This document shows, in pieces, positions 26,620-35,628 of a stretch of 64,000 nucleotides of DNA. Source of the DNA: Thermohalobaculum sp039026375 (lineage in GTDB: Bacteria; Pseudomonadota; Alphaproteobacteria; Rhodobacterales; Rhodobacteraceae); the NCBI GenBank assembly GCA_039026375.1, contig JBCCML010000003.1:1-64000 (forward strand), given 5' to 3'. The position numbers were made by a program, and so were the translations under genes. Below the pieces are notes generated by a model. That model was given only the letters and a program-made list of their open reading frames with translations. It was not told where the DNA came from and searched no databases. Positions within the stretch are counted from its first letter, which is position 1. Each line of letters begins with the position of its first letter.

Positions 26620-27345
26620 ATGGCCACGCTTAGGGACTACAAGGCACTGACATTCGATTGTTACGGCACCTTAATTGACTGGGAATCTGGCATTTGGGAT
26701 GCGCTGCAGCCGCTTTGGTCGGCGAACAATTGTCAGATCGACCGGCAGACCGCGCTGGTGGCGTTTGCCAATGCCGAGAGCAAACAGCAGGCCGCAACGC
26801 CGGACATGCTGTATCCGAAGATACTCACCCACGTGCACCGGGCCGTTGCCAAGCACTTCGACCTGACCACAAACCAAGACTTGGACCGCGCATTCGGCAA
26901 TTCAGTCGCGCATTGGCCGGCTTTTCCGGACAGCGCGGACGCCCTGCGGATTCTCAAGCGCCATTACAAGTTGGTGATCCTGTCAAACGTAAACGTCGAT
27001 GGCTTTGCCGCTTCAAACCGGAAGCTGGGCGTTGCCTTTGACGCGATCTACACCGCTCAGGATGTCGGGTCATACAAACCGAATCCCGCAAATTTCGAGT
27101 TCATGTTGCGCCATCTGAAGTCAGATTTCGGCTTTGGACCGGAGGATATTCTGCACACAGCGCAAAGCCTGTTCCACGACCACGCGCCAGCTACGCCCTT
27201 CGGCTTGGCAAAATGCTGGATCGACCGGCAGAACTTGGCCGAGGGCGGCGGCTGGGGCGCGACCGCCGAGGTACCTGAACGGCCCGAGGTGCAGTTCCGT
27301 TATACCTCGATGATGGATTTGGCCCTGGCGGTTGAGGCTGGTTGA
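26620..27345 (+). CDS. Haloacid dehalogenase type II-like hydrolase
   Basis: A HAD-superfamily hydrolase of 241 residues. The nucleophile motif is LTFDCYGTLIDWE (residues 9-21), where the Tyr two places after the Asp is typical of type II 2-haloacid dehalogenases. Motif II is VILSNVN, and the later YKPNPANFEFM and HTAQSLFHDHAPA complete the fold. Enzymes of this type swap a halogen on C2 of short acids for hydroxyl, but many relatives have other substrates. The ATG at 26620 follows GGGGGG and opens directly into motif I. Confidence 0.85.
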   Translation: MATLRDYKALTFDCYGTLIDWESGIWDALQPLWSANNCQIDRQTALVAFANAESKQQAATPDMLYPKILTHVHRAVAKHFDLTTNQDLDRAFGNSVAHWPAFPDSADALRILKRHYKLVILSNVNVDGFAASNRKLGVAFDAIYTAQDVGSYKPNPANFEFMLRHLKSDFGFGPEDILHTAQSLFHDHAPATPFGLAKCWIDRQNLAEGGGWGATAEVPERPEVQFRYTSMMDLALAVEAG

Positions 27346-27574
27346 CCCCGGTCCCGCTGCGCAGCTGTGATCGCGGGCCATCTTTTCGCCCACCGGAACA
27401 ACACAACCCAGGCGGGTGAGCGCCCGTGAACTATTGGTTTTTGGCCCGCAATAGGCCTTGACCGCCGGTGAGATAGCTTGCTTAGTTCCAGTCCTTGCTG
27501 AGAAGTGGAAAAGATGGCTTCGCCGCATAGGCACCCAAGCAGAGGTGCCATGGCAGGAGCGGGAGGAAAACGCT

Positions 27575-29548
27575 TTGTCTCACGACGACTGGGTCCGTGA
27601 AGGGCGCGATACGTTTCCGAAGCTGCTGGCGATTAACGCCGAGCGCTTCGCTGACCGCCCTGCCAGCCGTGAGAAGATGTACGGCATCTGGCAGACCTGG
27701 ACTTGGCGCCAAGTCCACGAAGAGACCCGGGCGTTTGCTCTGGGTCTGATCGAGTTGGGGCTGCAGCCGGGCGAGCGCATGGCGATCGTAGGATCGAACC
27801 GGCCGCCACTTTACTGGTCGATGGTCTCGGCACAGATGGTGGGCGCAATCCCGGTGCCCGTCTATCAGGACTCGGTGGCTGACGAGATGGCCTACGTCTT
27901 GGCCCATGCCGAGGTGACCTTTGTCATCGCCGAAAACCAGGAACAGGTGGACAAGGTCCTGTCGATCAAGGATCGCCTGCCTGGCCTTCGCCACGTTGTC
28001 TACCGTGACCCTCGCGGGCTGCGAAACTACGACCACGCAACATTGCACAGCTTCACCGATGTGCAGAAGCTGGGGCGCGAAGCGGGTGCCCAACATACCG
28101 GCGACATGGATCAGCGCATCGCATCGGGGGCTAAGGACGACACCTGCGTGATGCTCTACACGTCCGGGACCACCGGGAACCCTAAGGGCGTGGTCCTGAC
28201 CAATCAGAACGTCATCTTCGCCGCGGCGTCTTCGTGCGAATTCGATAACTTGAAGGAGACGGACGAGACATTGGCCTATCTGCCAATGGCGTGGGTCGGC
28301 GACTTCATCTTCTCGATCGGTCAAAGCTATTGGTCGGGTTTCTGCGTCTCGTGCCCGGAAAGCCCGGATACCATGATGCATGATCTGAAGGAGATCGGCC
28401 CCACCTACTTCTTTGCACCGCCGCGGATTTTCGAGAACCTGCTGACCAGCGTGATGATCCGGATGGAGGATGCGCCCGCCTGGATGCGGCGCATTTTCCG
28501 CCGCTACATCGATTTCGCCAAGGAAACCGGGGCAGCCATTTTGGATGGTAAGCCCGTGGGAATGGGTGCTAAGTTCAACTACTGGTTGGGAAATCTCCTG
28601 CTCTATGGGCCGTTGAAGAATTCGCTGGGGCTCAGCCGAGTGCGGTTGGGCTACACCGCTGGTGAGGCAATCGGGCCTGAGATCTTCGCCTTCTATCGCT
28701 CGCTCGGGATCAATCTGAAGCAGCTCTACGGCCAGACAGAGGCCTCGGTCTTCATCACCATTCAGCCGGATGGCCAAGTGCGCGATGACACCGTTGGCGT
28801 GGCCTCGCCTGGGGTGGAGTTGAAAATCGATGATGATGGCCGCGTATGGTACCGCAGCCCGGGTGTCTTCCAGGAATATTACAAAGAACCAGAGAAGACG
28901 GCCGATACTAAAGACGCCGAAGGCTGGGTGGACACTGGCGATGCCGGCTTCCTGGAGCCGGACACGGGGCATCTTAGGATCATCGACCGGGCTAAAGACG
29001 TGGGAAAAATGGCCGATGGCTCGCTGTTTGCGCCGAAATACGTCGAGAATAAGCTGAAGTTCTATCCCAACATCCTCGAGGCGGTTGTACTTGGCGATGG
29101 CCGCGACACCTGCACGGCGTTTATCAACATCGACCTGGGCGCTGTCGGATCGTGGGCCGAGCGAAACAATGTCTCCTATGCCTCGTACCAGGAGCTGGCA
29201 GGCAACCCGCAGGTCTACGCCACCTTGCAGGAGCATATCGAGGAGGTGAACGCCTCGGTCGCTGCAGACAGCATGTTGTCGGGCTGCCAGATTCATCGAT
29301 TCCTGGTCCTGCACAAGGAATTGGACCCCGATGACGGCGAGATGACCCGGACCCGGAAAGTGCGCCGCGCGACGATCGCCGAGCGCTACAAACCGCTGAT
29401 TGATGCGCTTTACGACGGTTCTACTAGCGTTTTTGCCGATACCGAGGTGACCTACGAAGACGGGCGCAAGGGCTCGATTTCGGCCACTTTGGAGATCCGG
29501 GACGTCAAAACATTCCCGCGGGCCACGGCCCAAGCCCAGGCCGCCTGA
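27575..29548 (+). CDS. AMP-dependent long-chain acyl-CoA synthetase/ligase
   Basis: A protein of 657 residues that makes an acyl-adenylate and then the CoA thioester of a carboxylic acid. The AMP-binding P-loop YTSGTTGNPKGVV is near residue 195; YGQTEASVF and VDTGDAGFLEPDTGHLRIIDRAKD (A5-A8 motifs) follow. A TTG at 27575 is proposed as the start because GGGAGG lies 8 bases before it; the frame is open back to an ATG at 27458 with weaker character. It is the first gene of a six- or seven-gene unit encoding a Liv-type ABC transporter, so it probably activates the imported acid. Confidence 0.9.
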   Translation: MSHDDWVREGRDTFPKLLAINAERFADRPASREKMYGIWQTWTWRQVHEETRAFALGLIELGLQPGERMAIVGSNRPPLYWSMVSAQMVGAIPVPVYQDSVADEMAYVLAHAEVTFVIAENQEQVDKVLSIKDRLPGLRHVVYRDPRGLRNYDHATLHSFTDVQKLGREAGAQHTGDMDQRIASGAKDDTCVMLYTSGTTGNPKGVVLTNQNVIFAAASSCEFDNLKETDETLAYLPMAWVGDFIFSIGQSYWSGFCVSCPESPDTMMHDLKEIGPTYFFAPPRIFENLLTSVMIRMEDAPAWMRRIFRRYIDFAKETGAAILDGKPVGMGAKFNYWLGNLLLYGPLKNSLGLSRVRLGYTAGEAIGPEIFAFYRSLGINLKQLYGQTEASVFITIQPDGQVRDDTVGVASPGVELKIDDDGRVWYRSPGVFQEYYKEPEKTADTKDAEGWVDTGDAGFLEPDTGHLRIIDRAKDVGKMADGSLFAPKYVENKLKFYPNILEAVVLGDGRDTCTAFINIDLGAVGSWAERNNVSYASYQELAGNPQVYATLQEHIEEVNASVAADSMLSGCQIHRFLVLHKELDPDDGEMTRTRKVRRATIAERYKPLIDALYDGSTSVFADTEVTYEDGRKGSISATLEIRDVKTFPRATAQAQAA

Positions 29549-29558
29549 GGAGACAGCG

Positions 29559-30416
29559 ATGAGCCACGAAGTCGCCGCAGGCGCGGACTCGGATAAAGAG
29601 TATGCCCATCAAGAAATCGAGCATGGGCTAAATACGCGTCGCATTGGCGGCACGATGATGGAAATAAAAAACATCGTCCTGCGCTTTGGCGGCGTTACCG
29701 CGATCAAGGACGTCAGCTTTGACATTCGCGAGGGTGAAATTCGCGCGATTATCGGCCCCAACGGCGCCGGCAAGTCGTCAATGTTGAATGTTATCAATGG
29801 GTTCTACCATCCGCAGGAAGGCGAGATCTGGTTCAACGGATCGAAGCGCGCGGCGATGAAACCCTATCAGATCGCCAAGCAGGGGATCGCACGCACCTTC
29901 CAGAACATCGCCCTTTTCCACGGTATGTCGACGCTGGACAACATCATGACGGGGCGGCTGACCCGCATGAAAACCAACCTGTTCTGGCAGGCGTTGTGGA
30001 AGGGCCCAGCCGAGCAGGAAGAGATCGAACACCGCGCCTATGTCGAGAAAATCATTGATTTTTTAGAGATCCAGGCGATCCGCAAGACCCCGGTCGGCCG
30101 CCTGCCCTATGGTCTGCAAAAGCGCGTCGAGTTGGGGCGCGCGCTGGCGGCTGAGCCGAACCTGCTGCTGCTGGACGAACCCATGGCCGGCATGAACGTC
30201 GAAGAAAAAGAGGACATGTGCCGCTTTATTCTTGATGTAAATGACGAGTTTGGCACGACGATTTGTTTGATTGAACATGACATGGGCGTGGTCATGGACT
30301 TGGCGGACCGCGTCGTCGTGCTTGATTACGGGCGCAATATTGGGGACGGCACCCCCGACGAGGTGCGCAACAACCAGGATGTGATCGACGCCTATCTGGG
30401 GGTCAGCCATGACTGA
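29559..30416 (+). CDS. Branched-chain/organic-acid ABC transporter ATPase (LivG type)
   Basis: A protein of 285 residues, the first of two ATPases powering the importer. Walker A is GPNGAGKSS, the Q-loop region is ARTFQNIALF, the signature is LPYGLQKRVELGRAL (in place of LSGGQ), and Walker B is LLLLDEPMAGMN. The LivG-type ending (VVVLDYGRNIGDGTPDEVRN) is present. It has about 35 extra N-terminal residues before the conserved start (MMEIKN); GGAGA before the ATG at 29559 supports the longer form. It lies 10 bases after the acyl-CoA synthetase. Confidence 0.92.
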   Translation: MSHEVAAGADSDKEYAHQEIEHGLNTRRIGGTMMEIKNIVLRFGGVTAIKDVSFDIREGEIRAIIGPNGAGKSSMLNVINGFYHPQEGEIWFNGSKRAAMKPYQIAKQGIARTFQNIALFHGMSTLDNIMTGRLTRMKTNLFWQALWKGPAEQEEIEHRAYVEKIIDFLEIQAIRKTPVGRLPYGLQKRVELGRALAAEPNLLLLDEPMAGMNVEEKEDMCRFILDVNDEFGTTICLIEHDMGVVMDLADRVVVLDYGRNIGDGTPDEVRNNQDVIDAYLGVSHD

Positions 30417-30430
30417 CGCTGGGATTCCAC

Positions 30431-30496
30431 CCGTACAGCAACCGTGCAGCACCCGTACAGCAAGTGTGCAGCACCTGTACCGCACCTGTATGTACA
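30431..30496. repeat. Six-unit 11-base tandem array inside the ABC operon
   Basis: Directly after the LivG-type gene come six head-to-tail units of exactly 11 bases: CCGTACAGCAA, CCGTGCAGCAC, CCGTACAGCAA, GTGTGCAGCAC, CTGTACCGCAC and CTGTATGTACA. Units 1 and 3 are identical and the others drift. The period is about one helical turn. The gap is not translated by any credible gene. It ends 43 bases before the next start. Confidence 0.7.
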
Positions 30497-30539
30497 CAAA
30501 GTCGACGCCTTACCGGCACGTTAACGCGGGCCGCAGCGC

Positions 30540-30893
30540 ATGAGCGGGGTTCTGACACGCCGCGAACACCGGCAGCTGCGGGCGATCGCCCTGCTGCTGA
30601 CCGGCCTGTTCCTGGCCAAGGCCACGGCGGTCGTGCTGTTCCTGTTGCCCTATGCCAGCATCAGCCCGCGCTGGGAGCTGCTGACCTGGCTGGGTCAGAA
30701 CTATGATGTCCGCGTCGGGTTGTTGGTCGTGACGGGTGTCGCGCTCTACGGCACGGTGATTGCCATCGGTCTGGCGTCACTGCGGGCGCGGTCCGCCGCC
30801 GAACCGGCGCAGGCGCAGTCGTCCGCCCTGCACGCAGTCAAAACCGACCAGCGCCTAGCCCCGATGCCCCTGCCAGCGATAGCCGCGGAGTAA
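30540..30893 (+). CDS. Small membrane protein in the ABC operon
   Basis: A protein of 117 residues with two membrane segments (about 15-37 and 58-81) and an Ala/Gln-rich cytoplasmic tail. It lies between the LivG-type ATPase and the LivH-type permease, its stop 6 bases before the permease start, so it is probably co-transcribed. It has no ABC motif. It could be an accessory subunit, but I do not recognise a family. The ATG at 30540 is the only start before the first membrane segment. Confidence 0.65.
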   Translation: MSGVLTRREHRQLRAIALLLTGLFLAKATAVVLFLLPYASISPRWELLTWLGQNYDVRVGLLVVTGVALYGTVIAIGLASLRARSAAEPAQAQSSALHAVKTDQRLAPMPLPAIAAE

Positions 30894-30899
30894 GCCCCG

Positions 30900-31904
30900 A
30901 TGTTTCTGACCGATCCGTTCTTTTGGGAAGTCGTCGTCTCGGGGCTGCTGGCCGGCGTGATGTACAGCCTGGTGGCGTTGGGCTTCGTTCTGATCTTCAA
31001 GGCCTCGGGCATCTTCAACTTTGCCCAGGGCATTATGGCGTTGTTCGCGGCGCTGACCCTGGTGGGCATTCTGACCGGACAGGTGCCGTTTGCCCATGTT
31101 TGGGACGCGATGTTCGGGCTGGGCTCGCACCACCTTTACGATCCGCCGGTTGACGAGAACGGCGATCCGCAGCTGTGGTTCGTGGCCTTGGCCATCGCGC
31201 TTACTCTGGGCGTGATGGTGATCATGGCCCGCCTCGTCGTGGGCATCGTGCTGAAGCCCCTTGTTGGCCAGGAAGGCATCATCCTGTTCATGGCAACCAT
31301 CGGGCTGGGCCTGTTCCTGGAAGGCAGCGGCGACCTGATGTGGGGCTCGAACGTGAAGGAGCTGAACGTCGGCCTGCCGGAGAACCTGCCCAGCGACACG
31401 ATCATCGATGCGACGGGCATGTTCATCAGCAAGCTGGAGATCGCCGCCGCCGTGGTCGCGGTCCTGTTGGTGATCGCGCTGACCCTGTTCAGCCAGTACA
31501 CCAAGATGGGCCGGGCGCTGCGTGCTGTGGCTGACGATCACCAGGCCGCCCTGTCGGTCGGCATCAGCCTGGAGACGATCTGGTGGATCGTCTGGTCGGT
31601 TGCGGGTCTGGTGGCCCTGGTCGCCGGCATGATGTGGGGCGCCAAGTCGGGCATCCAATTCTCGCTGTCGCTGATCGCGCTGAAGGCGTTGCCGGTGCTG
31701 ATGCTGGGCGGCTTCACCTCGATCCCCGGAGCGATCATCGGTGGCCTGCTGATCGGCATGGGGGAGAAGCTGTTCGAGTTCTACATCGGCGTCGAATACC
31801 TGGGCGGCGCGACCGAGAACTGGTTCGCCTATGTCATCGCGCTGTTGTTCCTGTTGTTCCGTCCGCAGGGCCTGTTCGGCGACAAAATCATCGAGAGGGT
31901 GTGA
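30900..31904 (+). CDS. Branched-chain/organic-acid ABC transporter permease (LivH type)
   Basis: A polytopic permease of 334 residues. LivH-type signatures are YSLVALGFVLIFKASGIFNFAQG near the N-terminus, a middle segment with GLFLEGSGDLMWG, and GRALRAVADDHQAALSVGI, the cytoplasmic coupling loop facing the ATPase. It ends in LLFRPQGLFGDKIIERV. About eight membrane segments are visible. It pairs with the LivM-type permease downstream, although a 250-base gap with a repeat element separates the two, which is unusual for such operons. Confidence 0.92.
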   Translation: MFLTDPFFWEVVVSGLLAGVMYSLVALGFVLIFKASGIFNFAQGIMALFAALTLVGILTGQVPFAHVWDAMFGLGSHHLYDPPVDENGDPQLWFVALAIALTLGVMVIMARLVVGIVLKPLVGQEGIILFMATIGLGLFLEGSGDLMWGSNVKELNVGLPENLPSDTIIDATGMFISKLEIAAAVVAVLLVIALTLFSQYTKMGRALRAVADDHQAALSVGISLETIWWIVWSVAGLVALVAGMMWGAKSGIQFSLSLIALKALPVLMLGGFTSIPGAIIGGLLIGMGEKLFEFYIGVEYLGGATENWFAYVIALLFLLFRPQGLFGDKIIERV

Positions 31905-31951
31905 TGGGGGCGAAGAGCAGTTGGCTCGGCATGTTCTCGCACGGCCACCGG

Positions 31952-32110
31952 CCGGGCGGCGCCCGGTCGCCAATGTCGCTCGGACCATTGGCGCAACACA
32001 GGCGACCCTCCCGGGAGGGCGCATGGCGATATTGCAAGCAGAACAAGCTTCGCGGCTGTTTCAGCATGGCACTGTCAGCCATAACGCGGTGCAGCACCCA
32101 CCCAGGGTCG
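31952..32110 (-). repeat. Dispersed palindromic element, copy 3, within the ABC operon
   Basis: This lies in the 250-base gap between the two permease genes and reads in reverse orientation to copies 1 and 2. It contains CCGGGCGGCGCCCGG (31952-31966), a 22-base stretch at 32003-32024 that is the complement of the ATGCGCCCTCCCGGG end of the other copies, and CACCCACCCAGGGTCG (32095-32110), which matches 15 of 16 bases of the complement of copy 1's left end. No gene is seen in the gap. Confidence 0.65.
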
Positions 32111-32154
32111 GTCGCCGCAACGCGCGCCGAACAGACGGTTTGAGGGGGATTTAG

Positions 32155-33231
32155 ATGTTCTACCGCGAAGCAGGCGAGTTCAAGACCAGCTACTCGGCCG
32201 ACGGGGCGACCTTCCCGATCAGCTTTGACTTCTGGCGCTTCTGGATCCTGATCGCCGTCGCCTTCTGCGTCGTGCCGTTCGTGATCAACGGCTATTGGGC
32301 GAACGCCGTGTTCCTGCCGTTCCTGGTGTTCTCGATGGCCGCGTTGGGCCTGAACATCCTGCAGGGCTATTGCGGCCAGGTCAGCCTGGGCACCGGCGGG
32401 TTCATGTGCGTGGGCGCATACTCGGCCTACAAACTGATGACCAGTTTCGAGTGGATGCCGATCCCGGTGATCGTCGTTCTGGCGGGGGCCATCACGGCGG
32501 GCGTGGGCATCATTTTCGGCCTGCCCAGCCTGCGCATCAAGGGGTTCTACTTGGCCGTGGCCACGCTGGCCGCGCAGTTCTTCCTGCCCTGGCTCTTCAA
32601 CAAGTGGGAATGGGCCTACAATTACTCGGCCTCGGGCCAGATCACGGCGCCCGAGCGCACCATCCTGGGCGTGCCGGTGGCCGGTCCCAGCCCCGAGCCA
32701 TGGGCCGCCTACCTTTTGTGCCTGAGCATCGTCTTCTTCTTCGGCTGGGTCGCGCGCAATCTGGTGCGTGGGCGCATCGGGCGCGAGTGGATGGCGATCC
32801 GCGACATGGACATCGCGGCCGAGATCAACGGCGTGAACCCGCTGATGGCCAAGCTGTCGGCGTTCGCGATCAGCTCGTTCTATATCGGCATGGCCGGGTC
32901 GATGTACTTCATGATCTGGAAGGGCGCGGCCGAGGGGACGGAGGCCTTCACCATTATCGTCTCGTTCGACGTGCTGTTCATGATTCTGATCGGGGGCTTG
33001 GGCTCGATCTTTGGGTCCTATGTGGGGGCAGCCTTCATCGTCCTGCTGCCCATCGTCTTCAAAAACCTGTTCGTCGGCGGTCTGGGATGGCCCACGGACA
33101 TTGCGGAGTTGACCCAGCGATTGTTCGTCGGCGTGCTGATCATCTTCTTTCTCATTGTCGAGCCGCACGGAATCGCGGCACTGTGGCGAACCTTGAAAGA
33201 AAAACTGCGGTTGTGGCCCTTCCCGCACTGA
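32155..33231 (+). CDS. Branched-chain/organic-acid ABC transporter permease (LivM type)
   Basis: A permease of 358 residues. A roughly 35-residue cytoplasmic N-terminus precedes about nine membrane segments. LivM-type features are ALGLNILQGYCGQVSLGTGGFM, FGLPSLRIKGFYLAVATLA, the coupling loop REWMAIRDMDIAAEINGVNP and GGLGSIFGSYVGAAF. The ATG at 32155 follows GAGGGGG. The binding-protein gene follows after 62 bases. Confidence 0.92.
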   Translation: MFYREAGEFKTSYSADGATFPISFDFWRFWILIAVAFCVVPFVINGYWANAVFLPFLVFSMAALGLNILQGYCGQVSLGTGGFMCVGAYSAYKLMTSFEWMPIPVIVVLAGAITAGVGIIFGLPSLRIKGFYLAVATLAAQFFLPWLFNKWEWAYNYSASGQITAPERTILGVPVAGPSPEPWAAYLLCLSIVFFFGWVARNLVRGRIGREWMAIRDMDIAAEINGVNPLMAKLSAFAISSFYIGMAGSMYFMIWKGAAEGTEAFTIIVSFDVLFMILIGGLGSIFGSYVGAAFIVLLPIVFKNLFVGGLGWPTDIAELTQRLFVGVLIIFFLIVEPHGIAALWRTLKEKLRLWPFPH

Positions 33232-33293
33232 CGGGCCGCACTGCCAAAAACAACAAAATGAAACGTTTTCGGATGAAAGGGAGGAACCCCACG

Positions 33294-34583
33294 ATGAAAC
33301 TTACCAAACTGGCGATCGCCGGTGTGGCAGCGCTGGCCATGACAGCGCCCGCCGCCATGGCCGATCTGGTCTTTCCGTCGCTCAGCTATCGGACGGGCCC
33401 TTACGCGCCAAACGGCATCCCGTTCGCGGATGGCTTCGAAGACTACATCACGCTGCTGAACGAGCGTGATGGCGGCATCGGCGGCGTGCCGATCCGTCTG
33501 GTCGAGTGTGAAACCGGCTACAACACCACCAAGGGTGTGGAGTGCTACGAGTCGGTGAAAGCCGAAGGCGCGCTGTTCATCGTGCCGAACTCAACGGGTA
33601 TCACCTATCAGCTGATCCCCAAGGCCACCGCTGACGACATCCCGCTGGCCACCCATGGCTATGGCCGGACGTCGGCTCAGAACGGCAACGTCTTCAGCCA
33701 CGTCTTCAACTTCCCGGGCACCTACTGGGATGTTGCCTCGGCCATGACGACGTATGCCATGGGCGAAGAAGGCGGCAGCCTGGACGGCAAGAAGGTTGCG
33801 CTGGTCTACCACAACTCGGCCTATGGCAAGGAGCCGATCCGTACCCTGGAGGTGCTGTCCGAGAAGCATGGCTTCGAGCTGGTGCTGCTGCCGGTCGACC
33901 ACCCGGGTCAGGAGCAAAAGGCAACCTGGCTGCAGATCCGCAAGGAACGTCCTGACTACGTCTTCATGTGGGGCTGGGGCGTCATGAACCAGGTGGCGAT
34001 CCAGGAAGCCGCCGCGATCCGCTTCCCGATGGACAAGTTCATCGGTGTGTGGTGGTCGGGTGCCGAACAGGACGTGTTGCCGGCAGGTGATGCGGCCCAG
34101 GGCTACAAGTCGGCCACGTTCCACCAGACCGGCAGCGACTTCCCCCTGATCGACGAGATCAAGGCGATGGTCCACGAAAAGGGCCTGGCCGCGGGTGACG
34201 GCAGCCACATCGGCACCGTTCTCTACTATCGCGGGATCCTGAACGCACTGTGGGCGGCGGAAGCCGTGCGCAAGGCGCAGGAAATCCACGGCACTGCCGA
34301 GGTGACCGCAGGCCAGGTGCGCGACGGTTACGAAGCGCTGGCGATCGATGAAGCTCGTTATGCCGAGCTGGGCCTGCCGAACTTCACTGTGCCGATCGGC
34401 GTGAACTGTGCAAACCACGGTGGCCCCGGCCTGGTGGCGATCCAGCAGTGGGATACGGCCTCGAACTCGTGGTCGCTGGTGTCCGACTTCATCGCCGCCG
34501 ACCGTGACGTGGTCGACGCGCTGATCGAAGCGGACTCTTCGGCCTACGCCGCCGAGAACAACATCGCACCTCAGTGCAACTGA
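33294..34583 (+). CDS. ABC transporter substrate-binding protein (Liv/CouP-like)
   Basis: A periplasmic binding protein of 429 residues with a Sec signal peptide (cut around residue 22, AMAD). It belongs to the type I fold of Leu/Ile/Val-binding proteins: FADGFEDYITLLNERDGGIGGVPI, CETGYNTTKGVECYESV, VYHNSAYGKEPI and DYVFMWGWGVMNQVAI. Close relatives in similar operons with an acyl-CoA ligase, such as CouP, bind aromatic acids, so an organic acid ligand is more likely here than an amino acid. The start at 33294 has GGGAGG 9 bases upstream. A hairpin terminator follows. Confidence 0.9.
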   Translation: MKLTKLAIAGVAALAMTAPAAMADLVFPSLSYRTGPYAPNGIPFADGFEDYITLLNERDGGIGGVPIRLVECETGYNTTKGVECYESVKAEGALFIVPNSTGITYQLIPKATADDIPLATHGYGRTSAQNGNVFSHVFNFPGTYWDVASAMTTYAMGEEGGSLDGKKVALVYHNSAYGKEPIRTLEVLSEKHGFELVLLPVDHPGQEQKATWLQIRKERPDYVFMWGWGVMNQVAIQEAAAIRFPMDKFIGVWWSGAEQDVLPAGDAAQGYKSATFHQTGSDFPLIDEIKAMVHEKGLAAGDGSHIGTVLYYRGILNALWAAEAVRKAQEIHGTAEVTAGQVRDGYEALAIDEARYAELGLPNFTVPIGVNCANHGGPGLVAIQQWDTASNSWSLVSDFIAADRDVVDALIEADSSAYAAENNIAPQCN

Positions 34584-34591
34584 TCTGAGAC

Positions 34592-34620
34592 GGGGCGGTC
34601 CCTGCGGGGGCCGCCCACCC
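34592..34620 (+). terminator. Hairpin after the binding-protein gene
   Basis: A GC-rich stem, GGGCGGTCCC with GGGGGCCGCCC around a TGC loop, is followed by a short T-rich stretch (CGTTTTGA). It could partly terminate or protect the binding-protein mRNA, giving more of it than of the downstream ATPase. Confidence 0.55.
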
Positions 34621-34691
34621 CATTCGTTTTGACCTTTACGAACGATAGTGGTGGGCCACGGGCCCAACCTATGCACGCCTTGGAGTGATGG

Positions 34692-35525
34692 ATGCTGGAT
34701 ACGGCCGAGAGCAAGACCGAGACGGACACGCTGCTGAACATCTCGAACATCGAGGTGATCTACAACCACGTGATCCTGGTGTTGAAGGGCGTCAGCCTGT
34801 CCGTCCCCAAAGGCGGGATCACAGCGCTGCTGGGCGGTAACGGCGCCGGTAAGACAACGACGCTGAAGGCGATCTCGAACCTCTTGCACTCGGAACGGGG
34901 AGAGGTGACCAAGGGCACGATCCAGTACCGCGGTCAGGCCATCGACGCCCTTAGCCCCGCCGAACTGGTTGCCCGCGGCGTCATCCAGGTGATGGAGGGC
35001 CGCCACTGTTTCGAGCACCTGACGGTCGAAGAAAACCTGATGTGTGGCGCCTATACCCGCAAGGATGGCCGCGCCGAGATCGCCAAGGACCTGGAGCTGG
35101 TCTACACGTACTTCCCGCGTCTGCGCGAGCGTCGTAGATCGCTGGCAGGTTATACCTCGGGTGGGGAACAGCAGATGTGCGCCATCGGCCGGGCGCTGAT
35201 GAGCCGGCCCGAGACGATCCTGCTGGACGAGCCGTCCATGGGTCTGGCGCCGCAGCTGGTTGAGCAGATCTTCGAGATCGTCAAGGCGCTGAACGAGAAG
35301 GAAGGCGTCAGCTTCCTGTTGGCCGAACAGAACACCAACGTCGCGCTGCGCTATGCGCACTATGGCTACATCCTGGAATCGGGCCGCGTCGTGATGGACG
35401 GCCCGGCCTCGGAACTGCGCGAGAACCCGGACGTGAAGGAATTCTATCTGGGCATGTCCGAACAGGGCCGGAAGTCGTTCCGCGACGTCCGTTCCTACCG
35501 CCGCCGCAAGCGCTGGCTGAGCTGA
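34692..35525 (+). CDS. Branched-chain/organic-acid ABC transporter ATPase (LivF type)
   Basis: The second ATPase of the importer, 277 residues. Walker A is GGNGAGKTT, the Q-loop region is VIQVMEGRHCFEHLTVEENL, and the signature region is YTSGGEQQMCAIGRAL, leading to Walker B ILLDEPSMGLAP. The LivF-type tail (YILESGRVVMDGPASELRENPDVKEFYLG) extends to an Arg-rich C-terminus. It closes the unit that began with the acyl-CoA synthetase. Confidence 0.92.
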   Translation: MLDTAESKTETDTLLNISNIEVIYNHVILVLKGVSLSVPKGGITALLGGNGAGKTTTLKAISNLLHSERGEVTKGTIQYRGQAIDALSPAELVARGVIQVMEGRHCFEHLTVEENLMCGAYTRKDGRAEIAKDLELVYTYFPRLRERRRSLAGYTSGGEQQMCAIGRALMSRPETILLDEPSMGLAPQLVEQIFEIVKALNEKEGVSFLLAEQNTNVALRYAHYGYILESGRVVMDGPASELRENPDVKEFYLGMSEQGRKSFRDVRSYRRRKRWLS

Positions 35526-35628
35526 GGTTCTACCGAAACTTGCGACATATCCGGATAAGTTCACGCACCGACGCTTTTCGATCTTACCACCGAACACACA
35601 AACCGCTGTCCGCAATGCTGGCGAGGCC

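Noticed and set aside
27482..29533. A 683-codon open frame on the minus strand opposite the acyl-CoA synthetase
   Set aside because: The plus strand encodes a clear ligase with all motifs. The antisense frame has no recognisable domain and arises from high third-position GC.
30431..30496. A CRISPR-like or coding interpretation of the tandem array
   Set aside because: Units are 11 bases with no spacers and no cas genes nearby, and no credible open frame uses them.
31888..33228. A 446-codon minus-strand frame opposite the LivM-type gene
   Set aside because: It is Gln/His/Arg/Asp-rich without hydrophobic core and opposite a clear permease, so it is a shadow frame.
32295..33293. In-frame upstream extension of the binding-protein gene through livM
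   Set aside because: The signal peptide and GGGAGG site place the real start at 33294; the upstream part is an off-frame reading of the permease.
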